The notes: generated from the sequence alone by a model not told the origin. A DNA stretch of 64,000 bases from an uncultured Erythrobacter sp. (GCA_913055155.1 CAJXJR010000007.1:124001-188000); one strand, 5' to 3'. Shown: positions 33,289 to 43,282, counted from the stretch's first letter. Program-made: numbers and translations.

Positions 33289-34379
33289 GCGACCTCAGAG
33301 ACGAAGACGCCAAGCGCAACCTGGGCGATACCTTTCGTCGCCTGATCGCCAGCACCGGTCCGATCAGCCTCATGCATTTCATGGGCGAATCGAACATGCG
33401 CTATTACAACGACAAGCGCGTGATCGGCGGTCCGAGCGAACATGGTGGCGGCGATTTCATCACCGCGCCCGAAGTCAGCCAGATGTTCGGCGAACTGATC
33501 GGTCTGTGGCTGGCCGACATGTGGATTCGCGCCGGACGCACCGAGCCTGTCCACTATGTCGAGCTGGGGCCGGGGCGCGGCACGCTGGCGCGCGACGCGC
33601 AGCGGGCGATGAAGCGCTATGGCCTGGTGCCGAAGATGCACCTGGTCGAAACCTCGCGCGGGATGCGCGACGTGCAGCTCAGCCAAGTGCCCGACGCCAT
33701 CCAGCACCGCGACCTTTCCACTGTGCCCATGGAAGGGCCCGTTCTGCTGGTGGCCAACGAGTTCCTCGATGCCCTGCCGGTACGCCAGCTGGTGAAGACG
33801 CAGGACGGTTGGCGCGAAGTCATGGTGGCGGTGGATGACGACGGGAACTTCGTCGAGACGCCGGGCCGCCAGCCGATGGATTCCGCCGTGCCCGAAGCGC
33901 GCCGGGGCGATCCGCCGGGCACGGTGATCGAAACCTCGCCCGCCTGCGCCACCATCATGTACGAAGTGGCGGGCCGCCTCGCCAGCCAGGGCGGCGCGGC
34001 GCTGTTCATCGACTATGGCTATACCCACGGCCGCAGCGGATCGACGCTGCAGGCGGTGAAGGGCCACAGGAAGATCGGCGTGTTCGATGCGCCGGGAGAT
34101 GCAGACCTGACCGCGCACGTCGACTTCGCACAGATGGCGCTGATCGCCGAATCGCGCAACGCCCGCGTGCTGGGCACGGTGACGCAAGGGCAATGGCTCA
34201 CCCGCCTGGGCATCCGCGACCGTGCCGACGCGCTGGCGGAGTTCGCCCCGCAGCACCGAGACGCCCTGATGCGCGCGCGCGACCGCCTGATCGCGCCCGA
34301 CCAGATGGGCGAGCTGTTCAAGGTGATGGGCCTTGCCGGACCGGACTGGCCCGACGGAGCGGGTTTCAGCGACGAATAG
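33285..34379 (+). CDS. MidA/NDUFAF7-type class I SAM-dependent methyltransferase
   Basis: A 364-residue protein of the MidA/NDUFAF7 family, whose mitochondrial member methylates an arginine of complex I subunit NDUFS2 during assembly. SAM-binding motif I is YVELGPGRGTLARDAQRA near residue 90, and LVANEFLDALPVRQL and LFIDYGYTHG are family-specific strands. ISLMHFMGESN near the start is also typical. The TTG start at 33285 overlaps the lgt stop by three bases, so it is likely translated by coupling. The 3' end overlaps the convergent transporter gene by 14 bases. Confidence 0.92.
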   Translation: MSDLRDEDAKRNLGDTFRRLIASTGPISLMHFMGESNMRYYNDKRVIGGPSEHGGGDFITAPEVSQMFGELIGLWLADMWIRAGRTEPVHYVELGPGRGTLARDAQRAMKRYGLVPKMHLVETSRGMRDVQLSQVPDAIQHRDLSTVPMEGPVLLVANEFLDALPVRQLVKTQDGWREVMVAVDDDGNFVETPGRQPMDSAVPEARRGDPPGTVIETSPACATIMYEVAGRLASQGGAALFIDYGYTHGRSGSTLQAVKGHRKIGVFDAPGDADLTAHVDFAQMALIAESRNARVLGTVTQGQWLTRLGIRDRADALAEFAPQHRDALMRARDRLIAPDQMGELFKVMGLAGPDWPDGAGFSDE

Positions 34380-35907
34380 CGCCTAGCAGCCACTGCGCTG
34401 CCTGCTCGGGCGACCACTTGTCTTCGTCCCTGTCCACCGCATAGTTCGCCTGCCGCATGGTCTGGACATCGACTGCGCCCAGCAGCGGTTGCAGTGCTTC
34501 GACCAGGCCTGCGTTATCGGCCATGCGGGGTGAGACGAGCACGATCGCATCGTACGATGGCAGCGCCTCCAGCGGGTCTTCCAGCACCACCAGGTTATCC
34601 GCCGCGATGCGTCCGTCGCTGGTGTAGGCGCTGATCACGTCGGCTTCGCCCGAGGCCAGCGCGTTGTACATGAAGGTGGGCGAATAGGTGCGCCGGTCGG
34701 CGAAGCGCAGGCCATAGGCATCGCGAACTGCTTGCCATTCGGGCCGCTCGAACCATTCGGGATCGCCGCCGATGGTCAGCTGCGGGGCGGAGCGGGCAAG
34801 GTCGGCAATGGAGGCGAGCCCGTAATCCCGCGCCGTTTCCTGCGTTACTGCCAGGCCATAGGCGTTCTCGAACCCCAATCGCCCCAGTACCCGCGCGCCG
34901 GAAGTCTCCGCCTCCCAGCGCACGATTTCATCGTACATTGCCTGGCGGCCCGGATTGTCGGTGCGTTCCAGCTGGTTGGTCCACAGCGTGCCGGTGTAAT
35001 CGACGGATATGTCGATCGCGCTGCTGGCGACTGCATTGTGCACCACTGCCGAGCCCAGCCCTTCGCGATATTCGACGGCAAAGCCCGCATCCTCCAGCAG
35101 CTGGCCGATGGCGCGGGCGAGCACGTATTGCTCGGAAAAGCTCTTGGCCCCGATAACCACTGTTTCGCGGGCGTCGGCGCGCCAGTCGACGAGCGAGGCT
35201 GCCGCCCCCGCGATCCCCGCCAGCGCCAGCAGCACGCCCGCGACCACCATGCGCGGCCGGCGCATGGCAAAGCCGCGCTCTACCAACCCCAGCAGTGCAT
35301 CGGCGGCCAGGGCAAGCCCCGCGCTGGCAATGCACCCGGCCAGCACCAGCACCCAGTTCTGCGTCTGCAATCCGGCGAATATCGGATCGCCCAGGCTGCG
35401 CTGGCCGATGGTGGTGGCAAGGGTTGCCGCACCGATCGTCCACACGCTGGCGGTGCGGATCCCGGCCATCACATAGGGCGCGGCCAGCGGGGCCTCGACC
35501 AGCCGCAGCTTCTGCCAGCCGGTCATGCCCAGTCCGTCTGCCGCTTCGATCAGTTCGGCATCGAGGTTGGTGAGCGCGGTGACGGCATTCCTGAGGATAG
35601 GCAGCAGGGCATAGAGCGCCAGCGCCAGCCACGCGGGCAGGAAACCCAGGGCAGGCAGCCCATCGCCCAGCAGCGTGCGCGCCGCCAGCAGGATCGGAAA
35701 GAACAGCGCCAGCAGGGCCAGTGCCGGGATGGTCTGCACGAGGCTGGCGAACCCCAGCGTCACCCTGGCCACGCTCGGCGAGCGGCTGGCCCAGACTGCG
35801 AGTGGAAGGGCAACGGCAATGCCCAGCGCCACGGCGGCAGCGCACAGCAAAACGTGCTCGGCCAGCTTTGGGCCAAGGCCCAGCAGGGCACCGAGCAGCG
35901 CGCTCAT
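34366..35907 (-). CDS. Osmoprotectant ABC transporter permease fused to substrate-binding domain
   Basis: A 513-residue fusion. Residues 1-215 are a permease of the ProW/OpuCB class with several helices and the EAA-type loop LIEAADGLGMTGWQKLRLVEAPLA. After a helix near 225 comes an OpuCC/ProX-like substrate-binding domain (ETVVIGAKSFSEQYVLARAIGQLLEDAG, DISVDYTGTLWTNQL, YDAIVLVSPRMADN). It probably imports glycine betaine, choline or a related osmolyte with the ATPase encoded just upstream (four-base overlap). The binding domain is tethered to the membrane protein rather than secreted freely. The family assignment is strong; the substrate is inferred. Confidence 0.92.
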   Translation of the reverse strand: MSALLGALLGLGPKLAEHVLLCAAAVALGIAVALPLAVWASRSPSVARVTLGFASLVQTIPALALLALFFPILLAARTLLGDGLPALGFLPAWLALALYALLPILRNAVTALTNLDAELIEAADGLGMTGWQKLRLVEAPLAAPYVMAGIRTASVWTIGAATLATTIGQRSLGDPIFAGLQTQNWVLVLAGCIASAGLALAADALLGLVERGFAMRRPRMVVAGVLLALAGIAGAAASLVDWRADARETVVIGAKSFSEQYVLARAIGQLLEDAGFAVEYREGLGSAVVHNAVASSAIDISVDYTGTLWTNQLERTDNPGRQAMYDEIVRWEAETSGARVLGRLGFENAYGLAVTQETARDYGLASIADLARSAPQLTIGGDPEWFERPEWQAVRDAYGLRFADRRTYSPTFMYNALASGEADVISAYTSDGRIAADNLVVLEDPLEALPSYDAIVLVSPRMADNAGLVEALQPLLGAVDVQTMRQANYAVDRDEDKWSPEQAAQWLLGAIRR

Positions 35908-36671
35908 TCGCCGATCCCGGCCAGCTGGCGGGCCTGCTCGCGCGGCACCGCCACCAGCGCCTGCGCCACCTCGCCTCCGGCGCCGGCCAGCAGGGCCTGC
36001 GGCGTCTCGTCGGCAACGATCCGGCCGGCGTCCATCACCAGCACGCGACTGGCGAGCAGCAGGGCTTCTGCCATGTCGTGCGTCACCATCAGCGTGGTGA
36101 GGCCCAGCTCGTCATGCAGGCGCCGCACGCGCTGGCCCAGTGCCCTGCGCGTGATCGGGTCAAGCGCGCCGAAGGGTTCGTCCATCAGCAGCAGGTGCGA
36201 TTCGCCTGCCAGCGCCCGTGCCACGCCCACGCGCTGGCGCTGCCCGCCCGAAAGCTCGGCAGGCATGCGAGCGGCCATGGCGGGGTCGAGCTCTACCAGG
36301 TCAAGCAGTTCGGCAATCCGCGCATCGGGCAGTGTCTCGCCTTCCAGGCGCGGGGTCAACGCCACGTTTTCTGCCACGGTCATGTGCGGGAACAGGCCCA
36401 CCCCCTGGAACACGTATCCGATGCGGCGGCGCAAGCGGGCAGGCGGGCCGGCCAGCACGTCCTCGCCGTCCAGCAGCACGCGGCCCGATGTCGGTTCCAC
36501 CAGCCGGTTGATGCATTTGAGCAAGGTCGACTTGCCCGAGCCGGAGGCGCCTACCAGCGCCACGAATTCGCCCGCCGCAATCTCCAGCGACACGCCGTGC
36601 ACGGCGGTCACGTCGTCATAGGATTTCGAAAGCGCGTCGAACCGCAGGAAGGCAGGCTGGGCGCCGTCCAT
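35904..36671 (-). CDS. Osmoprotectant ABC transporter ATP-binding protein
   Basis: A 255-residue ABC ATPase of the OpuCA/ProV class. Walker A is GASGSGKSTLLKCINRL, the signature is AELSGGQRQRVGVARALAG, Walker B is LLLMDEPFGALDP and the H-loop is MVTHDMAEALL. No CBS domains follow, unlike many OpuCA/ProV proteins, so any ionic-strength sensing must lie elsewhere. The ATG at 36671 shares its A with the TGA of the HWE kinase gene, and the stop overlaps the permease start by four bases. The three genes are thus translationally chained. Confidence 0.93.
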   Translation of the reverse strand: MDGAQPAFLRFDALSKSYDDVTAVHGVSLEIAAGEFVALVGASGSGKSTLLKCINRLVEPTSGRVLLDGEDVLAGPPARLRRRIGYVFQGVGLFPHMTVAENVALTPRLEGETLPDARIAELLDLVELDPAMAARMPAELSGGQRQRVGVARALAGESHLLLMDEPFGALDPITRRALGQRVRRLHDELGLTTLMVTHDMAEALLLASRVLVMDAGRIVADETPQALLAGAGGEVAQALVAVPREQARQLAGIGE

Positions 36672-38188
36672 CAACCGGTCAGCGCCTCTTTCGCCATGGT
36701 CAGTTCGACCACCAGTCCGCCCGGTTCGAAGCGGCGTTCCCAGCTGCCCTGCAATTGCCCTGTCACGCTCATTTCCACCAGCCGCGAGCCAAAACCGCTT
36801 TCGCTCGCCTCGCGTACCGGCGGGCCGCCGTGTTCCGTCCAGACCAGCGCGATGGCATCGTCGGCGTCGCTCACCACCAGGTTTACGTGGCCCTCTTCGG
36901 TAGAGAGCGCGCCGTACTTGGCGGAATTGGTGGCCAGTTCGTGGAACACCAGCGCCAGCGGGGTGGCGGAGCGCTGGCTTATGGCAGCATCGGCCCCCTC
37001 GATCTGCACACGGGGGCTGTCGTCGCTGTCGGAATAGGGAGCGAACAGCGCCTCCAGCAGGCCCTTGAGGCTATCCTGCATCGCCCCGTCTTCGGGCCGC
37101 ACGAATTCGTGCGCGCGTCCCAGCGCCTGCAGCACGCGGGTCAGGTCCCTCGCGAAGGGCTCGTGCTCGGGTGCCTTGCGCGCCTTCAGCATGGCCAGGC
37201 CGATGACGACGGCGAAGATGTTCTTGATCCGGTGCGCCAGTTCCTTGGCCAGCAGGTCGCGCTCTTCCAGCGCCTGGTGGACCTCGTCGATATCGGTGAC
37301 GGTGCCGAACCAGCGCACGGGCTCGCCCTCGTTCTCCACCACCGGCACCGCCAGGCCCAGCACCCACATCCAAGACCCGTCGGCGCGCTTCAGGCGGAAT
37401 TCGGCATCGAACTGTTCGCCCGCGGCGAAGCGTTCCTGCCATTCGGCGAAGGTCTGCGGAAAGTCGTCGGGGTGGAGGAAGGGTTGCCACTCGGCTGCCG
37501 TCGGCGGCGGCGGGGCGCCGGTCACTTCGCTCCAGCGCTTGTTGAAATAATCGAAATTGCCGTGATTGTCGGCAGACCAGGCGATCTGCGGCACGCCTTC
37601 GATCATGCGCCGCAGCCGGGCCTCGCGCTCCTCGATCTCGCGGTTGGCCTGCAGGGCAGAGCGCCGCGTTTCCAGCCTTCGCATGGCCGCCTGCGCCAGC
37701 ACCGCCATGCCTTCGCGTTGGAAATCATCGAGTTGCGCTGCGTGCGCGCTGGTATCGATCACGCACAGCGTGCCGATCGAGGCGCCTTCGTCGGAGACCA
37801 GCGGTTGCCCGGCGTAATAACGGATGTGCGGATCGTCGGTGACCAGCGGATTGTCGGCAAAGCGCGGATCGGCAGGTGCATCGGGCACTTCCAGCATGTC
37901 CGCGCGGCCCAGCGTGTGGTTGCAGAAGGCGACATCGCGCGGCGTTTCGCGCTGCTCCACCCCTTCGCGGGCGAGGAACAGCTGCTTGTCCCGTTCCAGC
38001 AGGGTGACCATCGAGGCAGGCACCTTGCATAGCTTGGCGGCGAATTCGACGATGGCCTGCAATTCCGGATCGCCTTCCAGCGCTTCGGCCTCGAAGCTTT
38101 CGACCACGTCCAGCCGCGCTGCCTCGGCGGTAAACTCGGCGGCGGGCTCGGGCGTGCCCGTCTTGGGAAGGGGATCGTGCAGGTTCAT
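36671..38188 (-). CDS. HWE-family sensor histidine kinase with GAF and PAS domains
   Basis: A 505-residue soluble histidine kinase. A GAF domain occupies about residues 35-180 (IGTLCVIDTSAHA). A PAS domain with PAC motif follows at about 195-310 (RMIEGVPQIAWSADNHGNFDYFN, FRLKRADGSWMWVLGLAVPV). The HWE kinase part has LAKELAHRIKNIFAVVIGLA, the N-box VFHELATNSAKYGALS and the hallmark VWTEHGGPPV. HWE kinases commonly feed the alphaproteobacterial general stress response or light sensing. No chromophore cysteine (LOV NCRFLQ) is visible in the PAS domain, so it is probably not a LOV photosensor. It is the first gene of the osmoprotectant transporter operon. Confidence 0.92.
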   Translation of the reverse strand: MNLHDPLPKTGTPEPAAEFTAEAARLDVVESFEAEALEGDPELQAIVEFAAKLCKVPASMVTLLERDKQLFLAREGVEQRETPRDVAFCNHTLGRADMLEVPDAPADPRFADNPLVTDDPHIRYYAGQPLVSDEGASIGTLCVIDTSAHAAQLDDFQREGMAVLAQAAMRRLETRRSALQANREIEEREARLRRMIEGVPQIAWSADNHGNFDYFNKRWSEVTGAPPPPTAAEWQPFLHPDDFPQTFAEWQERFAAGEQFDAEFRLKRADGSWMWVLGLAVPVVENEGEPVRWFGTVTDIDEVHQALEERDLLAKELAHRIKNIFAVVIGLAMLKARKAPEHEPFARDLTRVLQALGRAHEFVRPEDGAMQDSLKGLLEALFAPYSDSDDSPRVQIEGADAAISQRSATPLALVFHELATNSAKYGALSTEEGHVNLVVSDADDAIALVWTEHGGPPVREASESGFGSRLVEMSVTGQLQGSWERRFEPGGLVVELTMAKEALTG

Positions 38189-38313
38189 ATCGCAACAAAC
38201 TAGCTGCCTCGCATTGCGATTGATAGACGAGTTAATAAGTTTCGATTGTAACCTGTTTGCCTGGCGCGGCACGCTTGCTAAAGGCGATGGCGACCAAAGG
38301 AGCAGACCCAGCC

Positions 38314-39474
38314 ATGCGCGCCACCCCCGATTTCGATTTCGGCCTGACCGAAGAGGCCCAGATGATCCGCGAGACCGTCGCCCGCTTTGCCGACGAGCGG
38401 ATTGCCCCGCTGGCGGCAAAGGTGGATGCCGAGGACTGGTTCCCGCAGGAACTGTGGCCGGAAATGGGCGAACTGGGCCTGCACGGCATGACCGTTTCGG
38501 AAGAGGACGGCGGCACCGGGCTGGGCTATCTCGAACACACCATTGCGGTGGAAGAGGTCAGCCGGGCCAGCGCCTCTGTCGGCCTCAGCTACGGCGCCCA
38601 TTCCAACCTGTGCGTCAACCAGATCGCGCGCTGGGGCAACGCGGCGCAGAAGGCGAAATACCTGCCCGGCCTCATCAGTGGCGAGCATGTCGGCAGCCTG
38701 GCGATGAGCGAGCCGGGCGCGGGATCGGACGTCGTCAGCATGAAGCTGAAGGCCGATGCGGTGCAGGGGGGCTTCCTCCTGAACGGCACCAAGTTCTGGA
38801 TCACCAACGGCCACTTTGCCGAAACGCTGGTGGTCTATGCCAAGACCGATCCCGGCGCCGGCAGCAAGGGCATCACCGCCTTCCTGATCGAGAAGGACAT
38901 GCCCGGCTTTTCCTGCGGGCAGAAGATCGAAAAGATGGGCATGAAGGGCAGTCCCACCAGCGAACTGGTGTTCGAGGATTGCCACGTGCCCGAAGACAAC
39001 GTGCTGGGCGAAGTCGGCAACGGCGTGCAGGTGCTGATGAGCGGGCTGGATTACGAGCGCGTGGTGCTGTCCGGCGTGCAGCTGGGCATCATGCAGGCCT
39101 GCCTCGACACCGTTATCCCCTACGTTCGCGAGCGCCAGCAGTTCGGCAAGCCCATCGGCCATTTCCAGCTGATCCAGGCCAAGGTGGCAGACATGTACGT
39201 CGCGCTGCAATCGGCGCGTGCCTATACCTATGCCGTCGCCCGCGCCGCCGATGCAGGGCATACCACCCGCTTCGACGCGGCAGGCGCGATCCTGCTCTCC
39301 AGCGAGAACGCCTTCCGCGCCGCAGGCGAAGCCGTGCAGGCGCTGGGCGGTGCAGGTTATACGACAGACTGGCCGGTGGAACGCTACCTGCGCGATGCCA
39401 AGCTGCTGGACATTGGCGCCGGAACCAACGAAATCAGGAGAATGCTGATCGGAAGGGAGCTGATCGGCGCCTAG
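38314..39474 (+). CDS. ivd: Isovaleryl-CoA dehydrogenase
   Basis: A 386-residue FAD-dependent acyl-CoA dehydrogenase, oxidising isovaleryl-CoA to 3-methylcrotonyl-CoA in leucine breakdown. LAMSEPGAGSDVVSMKLKA, KFWITNGHFAETLVVYAKT and the C-terminal LGGAGYTTDWPVERYLRDAK are typical. The catalytic Glu of the isovaleryl class sits in the segment SGLDYERVVLSG. The assignment is strengthened by mccB downstream. ATG 38314 was chosen because the protein then begins at the usual place (MRATPDFDFGL); an in-frame ATG at 38287 would add nine residues. Confidence 0.93.
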   Translation: MRATPDFDFGLTEEAQMIRETVARFADERIAPLAAKVDAEDWFPQELWPEMGELGLHGMTVSEEDGGTGLGYLEHTIAVEEVSRASASVGLSYGAHSNLCVNQIARWGNAAQKAKYLPGLISGEHVGSLAMSEPGAGSDVVSMKLKADAVQGGFLLNGTKFWITNGHFAETLVVYAKTDPGAGSKGITAFLIEKDMPGFSCGQKIEKMGMKGSPTSELVFEDCHVPEDNVLGEVGNGVQVLMSGLDYERVVLSGVQLGIMQACLDTVIPYVRERQQFGKPIGHFQLIQAKVADMYVALQSARAYTYAVARAADAGHTTRFDAAGAILLSSENAFRAAGEAVQALGGAGYTTDWPVERYLRDAKLLDIGAGTNEIRRMLIGRELIGA

Positions 39475-39500
39475 TGACAGGCATCCCGGGGAGAGACAAT

Positions 39501-40508
39501 TTGCTGAAAACCGCCGTCGCCGCAGCCGCCGCGCTGCTGATTGCCGTGCCCGCAAGTGCGCAGGACAGCGCACGAGTCGAGCAGCTGACCTTCGATGCTC
39601 CCTCGCTGGCGGGCAACCTCGAAGGCAATTCCACCCAGCGCAGCGTCGTCGTCGTCACCCCGCCGGGCTATGACGAGAACCCCGACAAGCGCTATCCCGT
39701 GGTCTATTTCCTGCACGGCTACTGGATGCCGGTGGACGTGCAGCAGGAAGGCTTCCGCATCGACGAAGCGGTGCAGGCTTCCAGCGAGGCTGGCCACGAT
39801 TTCATCATGGTGATGCCCGACGGTTTCTCGAAGCTGCGCGGCGGTTTCTATTCCTCCGGGCCCGTGGTTGGCGACTATGAAAGCATGGTGGCGGACGACC
39901 TGGTGGACTGGGTCGATAGCAACTACCGCACCATTGCCGATCCTGCCTCGCGCGGGCTGGCGGGCCATTCGATGGGCGGATACGGCACTGCGCGCATCGC
40001 CATGCACCGTCCGGGCATTTTCTCGTCGATCTACATGATGAGCGCCTGCTGCCTCGACCCCATGACCATGACGGCAGAGGACGCCGCGCGCATCGAAGCC
40101 ATGACCGAGGACGACGCTGCCGCTGCCGGTTTCGGCGAGCTTGCCTCGCTGTCTACCCTGGCGACGTGGTCTCCCGATCCGACCGCGGACAACGTGTTCC
40201 ACGTCTATACCGGCCTTAAGGAAGACGGCACGGTGGACCCGCTGGTGAACCAGCGCCTCGCCGCCAATTCGCCGGTCGTGCTGGTGCCGCAATACCTGCC
40301 GGAGCTGAACGGGCTGGAAGCCTTCGCCATGGATATCGGCGACCAGGATTTCCTGCAGGCCGGCAATGCCGCATTCCGCGCCGAGCTGGACCGGTTCGGC
40401 GTCACCTACGAGTTTGAGCTGTACGAAGGCGACCACGGCAACCGCATCCGCGAACGGATCCGCACCGAAGTGCTGCCGTTCTTCGCCCAGCACCTGGACC
40501 GGGAGTAG
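39501..40508 (+). CDS. Secreted alpha/beta hydrolase, esterase D-like (first of tandem pair)
   Basis: A 335-residue secreted esterase with signal peptide MLKTAVAAAAALLIAVPASAQ. The esterase D fold shows KRYPVVYFLHGYWMP, the nucleophile in [16 protein letters not shown], and a catalytic His in YEGDHGNRIRER near the C-terminus. Residues SLAGNLEGNST near the start recur in the next protein. TTG at 39501 is inferred as start because GGGGAGAG lies about six bases upstream and the signal peptide begins there. It follows ivd by 26 bases. Function unknown; the family includes S-formylglutathione hydrolases, mycolyltransferases and feruloyl esterases. Confidence 0.87.
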   Translation: MLKTAVAAAAALLIAVPASAQDSARVEQLTFDAPSLAGNLEGNSTQRSVVVVTPPGYDENPDKRYPVVYFLHGYWMPVDVQQEGFRIDEAVQASSEAGHDFIMVMPDGFSKLRGGFYSSGPVVGDYESMVADDLVDWVDSNYRTIADPASRGLAGHSMGGYGTARIAMHRPGIFSSIYMMSACCLDPMTMTAEDAARIEAMTEDDAAAAGFGELASLSTLATWSPDPTADNVFHVYTGLKEDGTVDPLVNQRLAANSPVVLVPQYLPELNGLEAFAMDIGDQDFLQAGNAAFRAELDRFGVTYEFELYEGDHGNRIRERIRTEVLPFFAQHLDRE

Positions 40509-40512
40509 ACCC

Positions 40513-41550
40513 ATGCTGAAACATGCCCTTGCCGCCCTGGCGGCTTTCCTTGCCGCGCCGCTGGCCGCGCAGAACATCACCGCGCCCGATGCCGTGGTGC
40601 CCGATGGCATCACGGTGGAGGAGGTGCTGGTCCACGGTGCCTCGCTGGAAGGCAACCTCGAAGGCAACAGCGCGGACCGGCCGGTGATGGTCGTGCTGCC
40701 GCCCAGCTATGCCGACAGCCCCACGCGGCACTACCCGGTGGTCTACTACCTCCACGGCTTCGCCATTTCCGGCCGCGATTTCTACGACTACATGCAGGTG
40801 CCCACTGCCGTGGCCGACAATGCCGCCGAGGGGCGCGAGTTCATCGTGGTGGTGCCCGACACGCTGACGGCCATGGGCGGCTCGATGTATTCGAACAGCG
40901 TCACCGTGGGCAATTTCCGCGATTTCATCGCGACTGACCTGGTGCGCTATATCGACGCCAACTATCGCACGATCCCGACCCGCGAAGGGCGCGGCCTGGC
41001 AGGCCATTCGATGGGCGGGTACGGCACCTGGGTGGTCGGCATGACGCATCCGGAGGTGTTCAACGCAATCTGGGCGCAAAGCGCCTGCTGCGTCTCCCCG
41101 CGCACCGAAACGCCCGAAAGCGCCGCCGCCATGGCTGCCGTGCCGCGCGACGGCGTGGACGATAGCGGCTTCGGCATGCGCGCAGGGCTCGCCAGCGCCA
41201 CGGCCTGGGCGCCCGATCCCACCAACCCGCCGTTCTACGTACAGTGGCCGCTGGCCGAGGACGGCAGCGTCGACCAGCACGTGATCGCGCAATGGGCGGC
41301 CAATTCGCCCTATGCCATGGTCGCCAGCCACGTCAGCGCGCTGGAAAGCTTTTCCGCCATCGGCTCCGACGTGGGGACGCAGGACGGCCTGATCGCCGAC
41401 GACACGCTGATCAGCCAGCAGCTGGACAGGTTCGGCGTCGAGCACATTTTCGAGACCTATGAAGGCAACCACGTCAATCGCATCGGCGAACGCTTTTCGA
41501 GCGTGGTGCTGCCCTTCATGGCCCGGCACCTGGACATGGAGAGCGAATGA
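40513..41550 (+). CDS. Secreted alpha/beta hydrolase, esterase D-like (second of tandem pair)
   Basis: A 345-residue paralogue of the preceding protein, with signal peptide [20 protein letters not shown], shared [10 protein letters not shown] near the start, [14 protein letters not shown], the nucleophile in [16 protein letters not shown] and a closing His in [12 protein letters not shown]. Both proteins also share an SACC motif after the nucleophile strand. The gene starts four bases after its neighbour's stop and its own end overlaps mccB by four bases, so the pair is locked into the leucine-degradation operon. A role in hydrolysing a branched-chain ester or thioester is conjecture. Confidence 0.87.
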   Translation: MLKHALAALAAFLAAPLAAQNITAPDAVVPDGITVEEVLVHGASLEGNLEGNSADRPVMVVLPPSYADSPTRHYPVVYYLHGFAISGRDFYDYMQVPTAVADNAAEGREFIVVVPDTLTAMGGSMYSNSVTVGNFRDFIATDLVRYIDANYRTIPTREGRGLAGHSMGGYGTWVVGMTHPEVFNAIWAQSACCVSPRTETPESAAAMAAVPRDGVDDSGFGMRAGLASATAWAPDPTNPPFYVQWPLAEDGSVDQHVIAQWAANSPYAMVASHVSALESFSAIGSDVGTQDGLIADDTLISQQLDRFGVEHIFETYEGNHVNRIGERFSSVVLPFMARHLDMESE

Positions 41551-43148
41551 CCGCACCCGTAATCACCTCTTCGCTCGACCTCGAAAGCCCAGAAGCGAAG
41601 GCGCGTGCGAAGCACAATCGTGCGTTGGCCGAAGAGCTGCGCGAGAAGGTGGCCGAGGCGGCGCTGGGCGGATCCGAGCGGCACCGTGAGCGACATGTGT
41701 CGCGCGGAAAGCTGTTGCCAAGGGATCGGGTGGAGCGGCTGCTCGATCCGGGCTCGCCCTTCCTGGAGATCGGCCAGCTGGCCGCGAACGGCATGTACGA
41801 AGGCGACGTCAACGGCGCGAGCATGATTGCCGGGATCGGGCGGGTTTCGGGCCGGCAGGTGATGATCGCCGCCAACGATGCCACGGTGAAGGGCGGCAGC
41901 TACTACCCGATGACGGTGAAGAAGCACCTGCGCGCGCAGGAGATTGCGCAGCAAAACCGCTTGCCGTGCGTCTACCTGGTCGACAGCGGCGGGGCGAACC
42001 TGCCCTACCAGGCCGAGGTCTTTCCCGACCGCGACCACTTCGGACGCATCTTCTACAACCAGGCGCAGATGAGCGCGGCTGGTATCCCGCAGATCGCCTG
42101 CGTGATGGGCAGCTGCACTGCTGGCGGCGCCTACGTTCCGGCCATGAGCGACGAGAGCGTGATCGTGCGCGAGCAGGGGACGATCTTCCTTGCCGGCCCG
42201 CCGCTGGTGAAGGCGGCGACGGGCGAGGAGATTTCAGCCGAAGACCTTGGCGGCGGTGCGCTGCACGCGAAGAAATCGGGCGTGGTCGATCACCTGGCCG
42301 AGAACGACGAACACGCGCTGACGATCGTGCGCGATATCGTCAGCCACCTGGGCGCGCGCGATCCGGCGAAGGTGGAACTGCAGGACCCGCGTCCGCCGAA
42401 ATTCGACGCCGAGGACCTTTACTCGATCGTGCCCGAGGACGTGCGCGCGCCTTACGATGTGCACGAAGTGATCGCCCGTATCGTGGACGGCAGCGAGTTC
42501 CACGAGTTCAAGCGCGAGTTCGGCTCCACGCTGGTCTGCGGCTTTGCCCATGTGTGGGGCATGCCGGTGGCAATCCTTGCCAACAACGGCGTGCTGTTCT
42601 CCGAAAGCGCACAGAAGGGCGCGCATTTCATCGAGCTGGCCTGCCAGCGCGGCATTCCGCTGCTGTTCCTGCAGAACATCTCCGGCTTCATGGTCGGCGG
42701 CAAGTACGAGGCCGAAGGCATCGCCAAGCACGGCGCCAAGCTGGTGACGGCAGTCGCCACCGCGCAGGTGCCCAAGATCACCGTGGTGATCGGCGGCAGC
42801 TTTGGTGCGGGCAACTATGGTATGTGCGGACGGGCCTATAGCCCGCGCTTCCTGTTTACCTGGCCCAATGCCCGCATCAGCGTGATGGGCGGCGAGCAGG
42901 CGGCCAGCGTGCTCGCCACCGTCCACCGCGACGCGGGCGACTGGACCGCAGAAGAGGCGGAGGAATTCAAGGCCCCGATCCGGCAGAAGTACGAGGACGA
43001 AGGCAACCCCTACTACGCCACCGCCCGCCTGTGGGACGATGGCGTGATCGACCCGGTGCAGACGCGCGACGTACTGGGGCTCAGCCTTGCCGCCTGCCTC
43101 GAGGCGCCGATCCCGCCCAAGCCGCAGTTCGGCGTGTTCCGGATGTAA
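41547..43148 (+). CDS. mccB: Methylcrotonoyl-CoA carboxylase beta subunit
   Basis: A 533-residue carboxyltransferase subunit that moves CO2 from biotin to 3-methylcrotonyl-CoA, making 3-methylglutaconyl-CoA in leucine degradation. It shows the acetyl-CoA carboxyltransferase fold twice: [20 protein letters not shown] and [18 protein letters not shown] in the N-half; [20 protein letters not shown] and [20 protein letters not shown] in the C-half. Length matches MccB. The partner biotin-carrying alpha subunit (mccA) is not next to it, nor are the later pathway genes, so they must lie elsewhere or downstream of this window. The ATG overlaps the esterase stop. Confidence 0.94.
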   Translation: MTAPVITSSLDLESPEAKARAKHNRALAEELREKVAEAALGGSERHRERHVSRGKLLPRDRVERLLDPGSPFLEIGQLAANGMYEGDVNGASMIAGIGRVSGRQVMIAANDATVKGGSYYPMTVKKHLRAQEIAQQNRLPCVYLVDSGGANLPYQAEVFPDRDHFGRIFYNQAQMSAAGIPQIACVMGSCTAGGAYVPAMSDESVIVREQGTIFLAGPPLVKAATGEEISAEDLGGGALHAKKSGVVDHLAENDEHALTIVRDIVSHLGARDPAKVELQDPRPPKFDAEDLYSIVPEDVRAPYDVHEVIARIVDGSEFHEFKREFGSTLVCGFAHVWGMPVAILANNGVLFSESAQKGAHFIELACQRGIPLLFLQNISGFMVGGKYEAEGIAKHGAKLVTAVATAQVPKITVVIGGSFGAGNYGMCGRAYSPRFLFTWPNARISVMGGEQAASVLATVHRDAGDWTAEEAEEFKAPIRQKYEDEGNPYYATARLWDDGVIDPVQTRDVLGLSLAACLEAPIPPKPQFGVFRM

Positions 43149-43153
43149 GGGAG

Positions 43154-43282
43154 ATGGGCGACGACAGGCAGGACAAGCCGCAAGTGGGCATGCCGCGCTG
43201 GCTGCTGTGGGCCTTTGTCGGCAAGCTGGTGTTCGTCACCGTGCTGACCATCGGCATTGTCTGGTGGGTAACCGGCCGCTGA
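43154..43282 (+). CDS. Small single-span membrane protein
   Basis: A 42-residue protein: a polar N-terminus (MGDDRQDKPQVGMPRW) followed by one hydrophobic helix (LLWAFVGKLVFVTVLTIGIVW) and a short basic end. It starts six bases after the mccB stop with AAGGGAG directly before the ATG, so it is probably translated from the same transcript. No function is known. Small helices of this kind often join or stabilise membrane complexes, but nothing links this one to a partner. Confidence 0.65.
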   Translation: MGDDRQDKPQVGMPRWLLWAFVGKLVFVTVLTIGIVWWVTGR

